Below are positions 1-8,152 of a stretch of DNA of 64,000 bases, one piece after another. Location of the stretch: positions 973,335 to 1,037,334 of the forward strand of contig NZ_BMJC01000001.1 of assembly GCF_014642875.1 (NCBI RefSeq), written 5' to 3'. This DNA is from Puia dinghuensis. GTDB taxonomy: Bacteria; Bacteroidota; Bacteroidia; Chitinophagales; Chitinophagaceae. The position numbers were made by a program, and so were the translations under genes. Every line of letters begins with the position of its first letter. Within the stretch, counting starts at the first letter, position 1. The notes beneath the pieces are model-generated. The model was not told the DNA's origin. It saw nothing but the letters and a program-made list of their open reading frames with translations, and did no database searches.

Positions 1-297
1 GTAACCGGGCTGCGCGCAGAACACTCGCCCGAACGGAAAGACCACCAGATTCTCGAATGGGACGAAGGCAACCGCATCCTCAAGTACAATCCTTTGTTAC
101 TTTGGAATACGGCGGCTGTCAGGGAGTATATCGATAAGCATAATGTCCCATACAATCCCCTTCACGACAGAGGTTTTGTCAGCATCGGCTGTCAGCCTTG
201 CACCCGCGCCATAAAACCCGGTGAGGATTTCCGGGCCGGGAGATGGTGGTGGGAAGATAATAGTAAAAAAGAATGCGGTCTGCACACCGCGTCATAA
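1..297 (+). CDS. cysH: Adenylyl-sulfate (APS) reductase, C-terminal part
   Basis: The reading frame is open from base 1, so the N-terminus lies outside the window; 98 codons remain before the TAA. The enzyme reduces activated sulfate to sulfite with thioredoxin or glutaredoxin. Visible signatures are the GCQPCTRAI segment, the GRWWWE stretch and the catalytic ECGLH near the C-terminus. The CxxC in GCQPC is the second half of the Cys pairs that bind a 4Fe-4S cluster in APS-type reductases and is absent from PAPS-type enzymes such as E. coli CysH. An APS-type enzyme fits the absence of CysC (APS kinase) here. cysD starts 13 nt downstream, so this is the upstream part of one operon. The first Cys pair cannot be checked. 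Confidence 0.93.
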   Translation, partial: VTGLRAEHSPERKDHQILEWDEGNRILKYNPLLLWNTAAVREYIDKHNVPYNPLHDRGFVSIGCQPCTRAIKPGEDFRAGRWWWEDNSKKECGLHTAS

Positions 298-310
298 GAT
301 ATAGATATTT

Positions 311-1228
311 ATGAGCAACGAAGCGAAATACCGATTAGACTATCTCGACCAGCTGGAATCCGAGTCCATCCATATCTTCCGTGAAGTGGCGGGACAATTC
401 GAGCGCCCGGCCCTGTTGTTCAGCGGCGGAAAGGACTCCATTACCCTGGTTCACCTGGCACTAAAGGCCTTCCGTCCTGGCAAATTCCCCTTTCCCCTGG
501 TGCATATCGACACCGGGCATAACTTCCCCGAAGCGTTGACCTTCCGGGATGAGCTGGCAGACCGCATCGGCGAGAAACTCATCGTCCGGAAGGTGGAGGA
601 CACCATCGTCAAGCGGCAGCTGACAGAGCCCCGAGGCAAGTTCGCCAGCCGCAACGCCTTACAGACCTTTACCCTTCTCGACACAATCGAGGAATTTGGC
701 TTCGATGCCTGCATCGGCGGCGCCCGCCGTGACGAAGAGAAAGCAAGGGCGAAAGAACGGATCTTCTCCGTTCGCGATGAGTTTGGCGGCTGGGACCCCA
801 AACGTCAGCGGCCCGAACTCTGGAACATCTACAACGGCCGTATCCGTAAGGGTGAGAACGTCCGGGTATTCCCCATCAGCAACTGGACAGAACTGGATAT
901 CTGGAACTATATCCGGCGGGAGAACATCGCCCTGCCATCCATCTATTTCGCTCACGAACGGGAAGTCATCGATTACGAAGGCCAGTGGGTAGCCGTGTCT
1001 CCTTTTATCAGGCTGGATGCTTCTGACACAGTCCAGCGTCGAAAGGTGCGCTATCGTACCGTTGGCGATATGACCTGTACCGCGGCCGTGGAATCCTCCG
1101 CTTCGGCGATCGACGATATCATCCGGGAGATTACGGCCACGCGCACCAGCGAACGCGGCGAGACCCGCATCGATGACAAAGTTTCGGAAGCCGCCATGGA
1201 AGACAGGAAGAAGAACGGTTACTTTTAA
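311..1228 (+). CDS. cysD: Sulfate adenylyltransferase subunit 2
   Basis: 305 aa, the usual length for CysD. With CysN it makes APS from sulfate and ATP in the cytoplasm. The N-terminal PP-loop LFSGGKDSITLVHLA (about residues 36-50) is the ATP pyrophosphatase motif of this PAPS-reductase-like fold. The C-terminal RRKVRYRTVGDMTCTAAVES segment is typical of the family. It starts 13 nt after cysH and ends 12 nt before cysN, consistent with one transcript. Confidence 0.97.
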   Translation: MSNEAKYRLDYLDQLESESIHIFREVAGQFERPALLFSGGKDSITLVHLALKAFRPGKFPFPLVHIDTGHNFPEALTFRDELADRIGEKLIVRKVEDTIVKRQLTEPRGKFASRNALQTFTLLDTIEEFGFDACIGGARRDEEKARAKERIFSVRDEFGGWDPKRQRPELWNIYNGRIRKGENVRVFPISNWTELDIWNYIRRENIALPSIYFAHEREVIDYEGQWVAVSPFIRLDASDTVQRRKVRYRTVGDMTCTAAVESSASAIDDIIREITATRTSERGETRIDDKVSEAAMEDRKKNGYF

Positions 1229-1240
1229 AAAACAACTACA

Positions 1241-2482
1241 ATGGACTTACTCCGATTTATAACAGCAGGTAGTGTAGACGACGGGAAAAGCACACTCATC
1301 GGCCGGCTCCTGTACGACAGCAAGAGCATCCTGGCCGATCAATTAGCCGCGCTCGAACAGCAGAGCAAGAACAAAGAGGACGGCGAGATCGACCTGGCGC
1401 TGCTTACCGACGGACTCCGGGCCGAACGCGAACAAGGCATCACCATCGATGTCGCCTATAAATATTTCTCGACGCCACGGCGGAAATTCATCATCGCCGA
1501 CGCACCGGGGCATATCCAGTATACGCGCAATATGGTCACCGGCGCCTCCAACGCCAGCCTGATCATTATTCTCGTTGATGCCCGTAATGGCGTTGTCGAA
1601 CAGACCCGCCGGCATTCTATTATTGCCTCTCTTTTGAATATTCGCCATGTAGTCGTTGCCGTTAACAAGATGGATCTCGCAGATTATTCGCAAGACCGCT
1701 ATAATGATATTCTCATCGACTATGCGGAGATGGCCAGGACCCTGCAGCTGAAAGACGTCACCTATCTGCCCATCAGCGCCCTGAAAGGGGACAATATCGT
1801 CGACCGGAGCCCCAACATGCCCTGGTATGACGGACCGGCCTTGCTGGAATTGCTGGAGACAGTGCAGGTGCAGAATGATACCGATCTGCAACGGGGTCGC
1901 TTCGGCGTGCAATACGTCATCCGGCCTCAGACGGACGACCTCCATGACTACCGCGGCTACGCCGGAAAGATCACCAGCGGCACCTACCGCAAAGGTGACA
2001 CCGTCACCATCCTGCCGGCGGGTCATACCAGCCGCATCAAAACGATAGAATTGGGTGGCCGGGAGGTCGAAGAAGCCTTCGCCCCGCAAAGCGTCATCAT
2101 CCAGCTGGAAGACGATATCGACATCAGCAGAGGCGATCTGTTGGTCAATGGCGCACAGCTGCCGCGGGTAGACCAGGAATTCGATGTCCTGCTCTGCTGG
2201 ATGGACAATAAGACCCTGACCCCCGGCAACAAATACGTGTTGCAGCTGGGCAGCCGGAGTGTACGCAGCGTCGTCCGGGACATCCAATACCGGCTGGATG
2301 TAAACACCCTCGAAAAGCAATGGTCACCCGGACAGGCCGGACTTAATGACGTGGTAAGGGCCACCATTCGAACATCCTCTCCTCTGCCATTTGATGGCTA
2401 TAGCGACCTACCCGCAGGCGGCGGAGCTATCCTTATAGACGAAACCAGTTATGTAACCGTTGGCGCCTGCATGATACAGTAA
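1241..2482 (+). CDS. cysN: Sulfate adenylyltransferase subunit 1 (GTPase)
   Basis: 413 aa translation-factor-type GTPase that drives APS synthesis by CysD. The G1 motif is GSVDDGKSTLIGRLLYDSK (from about residue 10), G3 is DAPGHIQYTRNM and G4 is NKMDL. An EF-Tu-like beta-barrel region follows. The protein stops without a CysC kinase domain, unlike the NodQ/CysNC fusions. Together with the APS-type CysH this suggests that APS is reduced directly. The SUMT gene begins 4 nt after its stop. Confidence 0.97.
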   Translation: MDLLRFITAGSVDDGKSTLIGRLLYDSKSILADQLAALEQQSKNKEDGEIDLALLTDGLRAEREQGITIDVAYKYFSTPRRKFIIADAPGHIQYTRNMVTGASNASLIIILVDARNGVVEQTRRHSIIASLLNIRHVVVAVNKMDLADYSQDRYNDILIDYAEMARTLQLKDVTYLPISALKGDNIVDRSPNMPWYDGPALLELLETVQVQNDTDLQRGRFGVQYVIRPQTDDLHDYRGYAGKITSGTYRKGDTVTILPAGHTSRIKTIELGGREVEEAFAPQSVIIQLEDDIDISRGDLLVNGAQLPRVDQEFDVLLCWMDNKTLTPGNKYVLQLGSRSVRSVVRDIQYRLDVNTLEKQWSPGQAGLNDVVRATIRTSSPLPFDGYSDLPAGGGAILIDETSYVTVGACMIQ

Positions 2483-2486
2483 AAAA

Positions 2487-3311
2487 ATGAATCTCGACTC
2501 CATCCATATCGGTAAAGTGATCCTCGCCGGCGCCGGCCCGGGTGACCCCGAGCTGCTCACCCTCAAGACGCTGCGCTACCTGCAACAGGCAGATGTCGTC
2601 GTCGCCGACAGGTTGGTGAGCCCGGACATCCTGGCGGAATATACCCGCCCGGACGCCCTGATCATTTCCGTTGGCAAACAATATCACAATAATGCCTCCA
2701 CGCCGCAATCCGTGATCAGCCAATTACTGGTCACACATGCCCTGGAAGGCCGCCTGGTTGTCCGGCTCAAAGGAGGCGACGTTTCCATCTTCTCCAATGT
2801 GCTCGATGAGCTGGAGACGCTTTCCAGCCATGGCATTCCCTACGAACTGGTACCCGGCGTCACCGCGGCCCTCGGCGCCGCCGCCTATGCCGGTATCCCG
2901 CTGACGGCAAGAGGGTATGCCGCATCCGTACGCTTTCTGACGAGCTACCAGCCCGATGCCGGCGACGAGAAGTACTGGCACGAACTGGCTCATACGCCCG
3001 ACACCCTGGTGTTCTATATGTCTTCCGCTCCTCTGGATCAACTGGTCCATCGGCTGGCAAAAGAAGGCATAGCGGAAGACCGCTGGATAGCGGTTATCGA
3101 ACAAGCGACCACCCCCCTGCAACGGGTTTCGTCCTGGCCTGTACACCAGTACCTTGCCGCTGCGGCAGGCAGTGAGTATGCCTCGCCCACATTGGTCATT
3201 TTGGGCCGCGTTGCGGCCCTTCACTCCTCCTTTCAATGGCTGGCCAACAGCCGGAGCAGGGAACAATATTTCCCTTCTGTACAAGAACAAAAAAAGATAG
3301 TAGTATGCTGA
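2487..3311 (+). CDS. cobA: Uroporphyrinogen-III C-methyltransferase (SUMT)
   Basis: 274 aa. It methylates uroporphyrinogen III twice with SAM to give precorrin-2, the precursor of the siroheme needed by CysI. Family signatures are AGAGPGDPELLTLKTLRYL at the N-terminus, VRLKGGDVSIF near residue 90 and VPGVTAALGAAAYAGIPLT near residue 125. It is a stand-alone SUMT. The later siroheme steps (dehydrogenation, iron insertion) are probably supplied by the N-terminal domain of the fusion protein at 8153. It overlaps the cysJ start by 7 nt, which suggests translational coupling. Confidence 0.94.
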   Translation: MNLDSIHIGKVILAGAGPGDPELLTLKTLRYLQQADVVVADRLVSPDILAEYTRPDALIISVGKQYHNNASTPQSVISQLLVTHALEGRLVVRLKGGDVSIFSNVLDELETLSSHGIPYELVPGVTAALGAAAYAGIPLTARGYAASVRFLTSYQPDAGDEKYWHELAHTPDTLVFYMSSAPLDQLVHRLAKEGIAEDRWIAVIEQATTPLQRVSSWPVHQYLAAAAGSEYASPTLVILGRVAALHSSFQWLANSRSREQYFPSVQEQKKIVVC

Positions 3312-5038
3312 CGACACCGAAAATGACATTGATGCAGGAATTGATCGCCGGGTCCTCACGGGAGGAACTCATCTGGCTGAGTGGATATCTCGCCGGTGTC
3401 GTTGCACAGGTCACACCCGCCGCTGCCCCCGTCACAGCTGCCCCGCAACCGGCCCCAGCCGCAGCGCCCGTCACCACCGGTACGCTGCCAAAGATCACCA
3501 TCGCCTATGGCACCGAGACTGGCAATGCAAAGAAATTAGCCACGGACTTCGCCGCCCGCGCAAAAAAGAAAGGCATCCAGGCCAAACTGGTAGGTCTCGA
3601 ACAATACCGGCTGAACGATCTGTCCAAGGAAGAATACTTCTTTACGGTGATCAGCACACAGGGTGACGGCGAACCGCCTGCCGCCGCAAAGAAATTCTAC
3701 GACCACATCCATCAGAACGGACTAAAGCTCGACAGACTCAAATACAGCGTCCTCGCCCTCGGAGATACTTCCTATCCCCTTTTCTGCAAGGCAGGAGAAG
3801 ACGTAGACCAGCAATTGCACAAGATAGGCGGGCAGCGCATCCTGTCCTTGCGGAAATGCGACACGGATTATGAAGCGGAAGCCAGCAGCTGGATCGACTC
3901 CTTGCTGCAGCAATTGAACAATCCCGCCGCCCCTGCGAGTCATGCGCCGGCAGCCCCTGCCGCTGCTGTCCGCCCCACCGGCAAAAAGATCTTCACCGGC
4001 ACAGTGCTGGCCAATATCAACCTGAACGATCGCGGCTCGGCCAAACAGACCCACCACCTGGAGATCACCGCCGAAGACGTAGACTATCAGCCGGGCGATG
4101 CCATCGGTATCGTCCCCGCTAATCCGGCGGCCCTCGTCGAAGCAATCATCGCCCTCACCGGCGCCGATGCGGACAGGACCCTGCTCCACCGCTCGGAAGA
4201 GCACACCCTGCGGAATTTGCTGCAGCGGAAACTGAATATCGTCTACCTGCCCGAACGGGTCGTCAGCAAATACGCCGGCATCGTCAAACAGGATATCCCT
4301 GAAACAAAGATCAGCCTGCTCGATTTGCTGAAGATCTACCCGGTGAAGAATATCGATCAATTCTATGCTGTCGTGGGCATCCTCGAACCCATCGCCCCAC
4401 GCCTCTATTCCATCTCTTCCTCGCCCGAAGCCCATTCCGGCGAGATCCACCTCACCGTCGCCAGGGACCGTTTTTCCGTCAACGGCGAGACCAAGTATGG
4501 TCTGTGCTCGGATGGACTGTCACACCTGAGACCGGGTGATGCCGTCGAATTCTACGTTCACCATAACTCGCAGTTCCGGCTTCCGGCAGAGGATAAGGAT
4601 GTGATCATGATCGGCCCCGGCACCGGCATCGCACCCTTCCGGTCTTTCTTAGCCGAAAGGGACAGTAAAGGCGCTCTGGGAAAGAACTGGCTCTTTTTCG
4701 GCGACCAGCATTTCACCACCGACTTCCTTTACCAGACCGAGATCCAGGACTGGGTGAAGACCGGCGTGCTCTCCCGCATCACTACCGCCTTTTCCCGCGA
4801 CCAGGTGGAGAAAGTCTATGTACAGCATAAGATGCGCTGCCAGGCAACCGAACTCTATCACTGGCTGGAAACCGGCGCGCATGTCTACCTCTGCGGCGCA
4901 AAAAATCCCATGAGCGTAGACGTGGAGGATACCCTGCTCTCCATCATCCGGCAGGAAGGGCAGAAAAGCGCCGCCCAGGCGGAAAGCTACCTGGAGGAAT
5001 TGAAAGAAGCAGGCCGTTTTGTAAAAGATGTATATTAA
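3305..5038 (+). CDS. cysJ: Sulfite reductase flavoprotein subunit (CysJ-like)
   Basis: 577 aa from the ATG at 3305. An in-frame ATG at 3236 would overlap the SUMT gene by 76 nt and add residues before the normal CysJ start, so 3305 is preferred. The N-terminus contains SREELIWLSGYLAG, common to CysJ. A Pro/Ala linker (about residues 37-60) leads to a flavodoxin domain (YGTETGNAKKLA from about 68; TQGDGEPP). The FAD/NADPH reductase part has RLYSISSSP, GPGTGIAPFRSFLAER and a YLCGAK nucleotide-binding end. It passes NADPH electrons through FAD and FMN to CysI, whose gene follows directly. Confidence 0.94.
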   Translation: MLTTPKMTLMQELIAGSSREELIWLSGYLAGVVAQVTPAAAPVTAAPQPAPAAAPVTTGTLPKITIAYGTETGNAKKLATDFAARAKKKGIQAKLVGLEQYRLNDLSKEEYFFTVISTQGDGEPPAAAKKFYDHIHQNGLKLDRLKYSVLALGDTSYPLFCKAGEDVDQQLHKIGGQRILSLRKCDTDYEAEASSWIDSLLQQLNNPAAPASHAPAAPAAAVRPTGKKIFTGTVLANINLNDRGSAKQTHHLEITAEDVDYQPGDAIGIVPANPAALVEAIIALTGADADRTLLHRSEEHTLRNLLQRKLNIVYLPERVVSKYAGIVKQDIPETKISLLDLLKIYPVKNIDQFYAVVGILEPIAPRLYSISSSPEAHSGEIHLTVARDRFSVNGETKYGLCSDGLSHLRPGDAVEFYVHHNSQFRLPAEDKDVIMIGPGTGIAPFRSFLAERDSKGALGKNWLFFGDQHFTTDFLYQTEIQDWVKTGVLSRITTAFSRDQVEKVYVQHKMRCQATELYHWLETGAHVYLCGAKNPMSVDVEDTLLSIIRQEGQKSAAQAESYLEELKEAGRFVKDVY

Positions 5039-5045
5039 TCGTAGT

Positions 5046-6737
5046 ATGATCGACACACAGCAATTACCCGATACAAAAAACTTATCGCCGGTAGAAAGGA
5101 TAAAACAAAAGAGTGACGGCCTCCGGGGCACCCTGGCGGAAAGCCTGCGCGACGAACTCACCGGCGCCATCAGCGAGGACGACCAGTCGCTGGTGAAATT
5201 CCACGGGATGTACCAGCAGGACGACCGCGACCGGCGCGAAGAGCGGGCGGAAAAGAAACTCGAACGCCTCTACTCCTTTATGATCCGCCTGCGCGTACCC
5301 GGTGGGTTTTTTACCCCCGAACAATGGATCGCCACCCACCACATCGCCGGAGAGCACTCCACCGGCGTCATCAAGATCACGACCCGGCAGACCATCCAGC
5401 TGCACGGCATCCTGAAGAGCCATGTCAAACCGACCATCGCCGCCTTCAACGCCATCACGCTGGACTCCATCGCCGCCTGCGGCGATGTCAACCGCAACGT
5501 CACCTGCACGGCCAATCCGCTGCAATCGCCCATCCACGAACAGGTGCATGCCTATGCGGCGAAGATCAGCAAGCTGCTGCTGCCCAAAACACATGCCTAT
5601 TACGAGATCTGGCTCGACCAGGAAAGACTCACCGATAAGAAGGAAGAAGACGATGCATTGTACCAGGACCGCTATCTTCCCCGTAAATTCAAGATCGGCC
5701 TCGCCATCCCGCCTAATAATGACGTGGACGTACTTACCAACGACCTTGGACTCATCGCCATTATTGAAGACAATCAGCTGAAAGGTTTCAATATAGCCAT
5801 CGGCGGCGGCCTTGGCGCAACCCATGGAAATGCCGAGACCTATCCACGGCTGGCGACGGTGATCGGTTTTGTCCCCGCCGACGACCGCCTGTTCAAAGCC
5901 GTCTATGAGATTGTCACTATCCAGCGCGACTATGGCAACCGCAGCGACCGCAAGTTTGCCCGGCTCAAATATACCGTCGATAAATATGGGACGGACTGGT
6001 ACCGGCAGGAACTGGAAAAACGCACCGGCTTTGCGCTTGAAGATGCTCGTCCGTATACGTTTAACGATCGCACCGAACGCTTTGGCTGGCAGCAGGATCA
6101 CAAGGGATTATGGCACTATACGCTCTTTGTAGAGAACGGCAGGGTACTGGACGATGAAAAGGTAGCACTCAAGACGGCCCTGCTGGAAGTAGCGGAGACA
6201 AAAAAAGCCAATTTCCGTTTCACGGTGAACCAAAAGATCATCTTGGCTGATATCCGGAAAAAAGACAAAGCCCTCATCAACGGCATCCTGGAAAAATACC
6301 GGCTCATCCAACATACCGAAGCCGCCTCCGCCATCCGAAAGAATTCCATCGCCTGTGTTGCCCTCCCCTCCTGTGGACTGGCCCTGGCGGAATCGCAACG
6401 CTATCTGCCCAGCCTCCTCGACCATATCGAAAGGCTGCTGGCCGGGCATGAGCTGAGCACCGAAGAGATCATCATCCGGATGACCGGCTGCCCCAATGGC
6501 TGCGGCCGGCCCTATGCCGCCGAGATCGGTTTTGTCGGCACCGCGATGGGGCACTATAATCTCTACCTGGGAGGCGACCACGAAGGCACCCGGCTCAATC
6601 GCCTCTATAAAGAGAACCTGGATGAGACCGCCATCCTGCGGGAATTGGACCTCCTGTTCTGGCTCTACAAAAAAGAACGCATCACCGGGGAAAGGTTCGG
6701 GGATTTCGCCCTGCGCCAACGCTGGTATAAACCATAA
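5046..6737 (+). CDS. cysI: Sulfite reductase hemoprotein subunit
   Basis: 563 aa from ATG 5046; an in-frame ATG at 5028 would add six residues and overlap cysJ by 11 nt. It reduces sulfite to sulfide at a coupled siroheme/4Fe-4S centre. The cluster cysteines are visible as CVALPSCGLA (about 437-446) and TGCPNGCGRPYAAEIGFVG (about 480-498), the two pairs expected of assimilatory sulfite reductases. Arg/Lys-rich substrate-site segments such as TGVIKITTRQTIQLHG lie near residue 110. It is the last gene of the cys run before the porin. Confidence 0.96.
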   Translation: MIDTQQLPDTKNLSPVERIKQKSDGLRGTLAESLRDELTGAISEDDQSLVKFHGMYQQDDRDRREERAEKKLERLYSFMIRLRVPGGFFTPEQWIATHHIAGEHSTGVIKITTRQTIQLHGILKSHVKPTIAAFNAITLDSIAACGDVNRNVTCTANPLQSPIHEQVHAYAAKISKLLLPKTHAYYEIWLDQERLTDKKEEDDALYQDRYLPRKFKIGLAIPPNNDVDVLTNDLGLIAIIEDNQLKGFNIAIGGGLGATHGNAETYPRLATVIGFVPADDRLFKAVYEIVTIQRDYGNRSDRKFARLKYTVDKYGTDWYRQELEKRTGFALEDARPYTFNDRTERFGWQQDHKGLWHYTLFVENGRVLDDEKVALKTALLEVAETKKANFRFTVNQKIILADIRKKDKALINGILEKYRLIQHTEAASAIRKNSIACVALPSCGLALAESQRYLPSLLDHIERLLAGHELSTEEIIIRMTGCPNGCGRPYAAEIGFVGTAMGHYNLYLGGDHEGTRLNRLYKENLDETAILRELDLLFWLYKKERITGERFGDFALRQRWYKP

Positions 6738-6748
6738 AAAAAATAATG

Positions 6749-6778
6749 ACCGTCCGCCTCACCAGCAACGGTTTTTTT
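6749..6778 (+). terminator. Weak candidate terminator after cysI
   Basis: ACCGT (6749-6753) and ACGGT (6768-6772) can pair around a 14-nt loop and are followed by a run of seven Ts. The stem is only 5 bp, so this is weak. It would end the cys operon just before the operator-like dyad and the porin gene. Confidence 0.3.
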
Positions 6779-6790
6779 ACATACTTTTAC

Positions 6791-6807
6791 TCTACTAAAT
6801 TAGTAGA
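6791..6807. promoter_or_regulatory. 17-bp perfect dyad, Rrf2/IscR-type operator candidate
   Basis: TCTACTAAATTAGTAGA is an 8-1-8 perfect inverted repeat. Its core fits ACTRWWWYAGT, the centre of the type-1 IscR motif (Rrf2 family). Two further matches lie before the next gene (8105-8121, 8128-8144). It lies 38 nt before the porin start and directly after TACTTTTA (6782-6789), a one-mismatch TAnnTTTG -7 box, so a bound protein could block transcription start. The regulator assignment is an inference. Confidence 0.55.
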
Positions 6808-6844
6808 CTAATAATTTAACATAACAAAACCACCACCGCCGTTT

Positions 6845-8074
6845 ATGAGATGGACCACTACCGCAATCCTGTTCTTCGCACTCCTTGCCGGAGCTACGAT
6901 AACCGCACACGCCCAAACCACCGACGATATCCTCAAACTGATGGTCAGAAAAGGGGCCATCACCCAACAGGAGGCCGATTCCCTCCGCAGGGATTATTCC
7001 GTCAGACAACACCGGGAAGAAGAGATCGCCGACTCCTTTCCGCTCCGGCTGGGCCGGTCCCTCGACCTCAGCGGGTATACGCAGGCGGTCTGGCAAAGTT
7101 TCAGTCATCCGGGAAAATTCTACGACGGTTTTAGTATCAAAAGGGCCCGGCTTGACTTCCAGGGGCATTTCGCCTCGCAGTTCGACTACCGCTTATTGTT
7201 CGACTTCGTAGGCAGCAGCGGGGCCTCGGGTACGGCACCCACCGGCGGAGCCCTGATCTCCCCTACCCTCATCGAAGCCTATGTCACTTACAAACCCTTC
7301 CATTTCCTGCATCTCAAGGCGGGTCAGATGATCCTCGCCTTCTCACAGGAGAACATGACCCAGGACAGAAATCTCGACTTGATCGAACGCTCCCAGGTCG
7401 TTAACGCACTTGTCGCACGCAAAGGGGATGCGGCGGGCGGACTGGTGGATTCCATCGGCAACCAGAACGGCCGCGATATAGGTCTCCAGGCGTCTGGCAG
7501 CCTCATAAGAAAGCAGGATACTTACTTCCTGGATTATTCGGTTCAGCTGCTCAACGGTGCCGGTATCAATACGCTCGACAACAACCAGTCCAAGGACCTG
7601 GACGCCCGGCTGGTCATTCATCCGCTGAAATTCCTGAGCATAGGTGGTTCATACTACAATGGGAACGACCGCTTCACCTCCTCCCCAACCAAAGACCAAA
7701 AACGTATCCGGTGGGGCACCGAGCTGGCGCTCAATTATTCCGGTCTTTCCCTGAAAGGAGAATACATCAGGGGCCAGGAAGGCAATTCTTCGCAGGTGAA
7801 CCACCCGGGTGACGCCGGCCTCACGGTGCACGAGGGCTGGTATGGACAGGCCGCTTATTTTTTCCTGCCCCGGCGCCTGCAGGCTGTATTCCGCTATGAT
7901 TACTACGATCCCAACACGGCAAAGACCCAGAACAGAAGCACGTATTACGATCTAGGCATGAATTATTTCTTCAATGTCTGGACCAAGCTGCAGGTATACT
8001 ACTCGCTGCGCGACCAGCAAGGCCCGGCTATCAATAACAACATGTTCGAAGCGCAGCTGCAATTGGCTTTCTGA
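6845..8074 (+). CDS. Outer-membrane porin, OprP/phosphate-selective type
   Basis: 409 aa with a signal peptide (about residues 1-23, cleaved after AHA). A short helical region follows (DDILKLMVRKGAITQQEAD), then alternating beta-strands such as LDLSGYTQAVWQSFSHPGKF and SIKRARLDFQGHF. It ends in an aromatic beta-signal (FEAQLQLAF). This architecture matches the phosphate-selective porin O/P family. It lies between cysI and the siroheme/TSUP fusion and has a dyad operator upstream, so the cargo may be sulfate or another anion. That substrate is inference; no sulfate ABC or SulP transporter is present in this window. Confidence 0.85.
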   Translation: MRWTTTAILFFALLAGATITAHAQTTDDILKLMVRKGAITQQEADSLRRDYSVRQHREEEIADSFPLRLGRSLDLSGYTQAVWQSFSHPGKFYDGFSIKRARLDFQGHFASQFDYRLLFDFVGSSGASGTAPTGGALISPTLIEAYVTYKPFHFLHLKAGQMILAFSQENMTQDRNLDLIERSQVVNALVARKGDAAGGLVDSIGNQNGRDIGLQASGSLIRKQDTYFLDYSVQLLNGAGINTLDNNQSKDLDARLVIHPLKFLSIGGSYYNGNDRFTSSPTKDQKRIRWGTELALNYSGLSLKGEYIRGQEGNSSQVNHPGDAGLTVHEGWYGQAAYFFLPRRLQAVFRYDYYDPNTAKTQNRSTYYDLGMNYFFNVWTKLQVYYSLRDQQGPAINNNMFEAQLQLAF

Positions 8075-8103
8075 TCCGGCAGCCACTTCGCGCACGGCTA
8101 TTG

Positions 8104-8149
8104 GTCGACTGATTCAGTAGGCAATTGTCGACTATTTCAGTAGGTAATT
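8104..8149. promoter_or_regulatory. Two abutting 23-bp direct repeats carrying Rrf2-type dyads
   Basis: 8104-8126 and 8127-8149 are tandem 23-nt copies differing at three positions. Each contains a 17-nt site: TCGACTGATTCAGTAGG (8105-8121) and TCGACTATTTCAGTAGG (8128-8144). Both fit the same TCKACTRWWWYAGTAGR pattern as the dyad at 6791, and the core ACTRWWWYAGT is matched exactly. The second site ends 8 nt before the first possible start codon at 8153. This suggests either repression at the leader or a translation start further downstream (ATG 8183). Confidence 0.6.
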
Positions 8150-8152
8150 AAG

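Noticed and set aside
1343-2320. 325-codon minus-strand open frame
   Set aside because: Antisense to cysN; no start context, signal or motif.
3236-3304. Upstream in-frame ATG for cysJ
   Set aside because: It would overlap cobA by 76 nt and add residues before a normal CysJ N-terminus; ATG 3305 fits better.
5082-6101. 339-codon minus-strand open frame
   Set aside because: Antisense to cysI, which has clear siroheme/Fe-S motifs; no family features in the antisense product.
8104-8149. Tandem repeats as a CRISPR or attachment site
   Set aside because: There are only two abutting 23-bp units with no spacers, integrase or tRNA; an operator explains them better.
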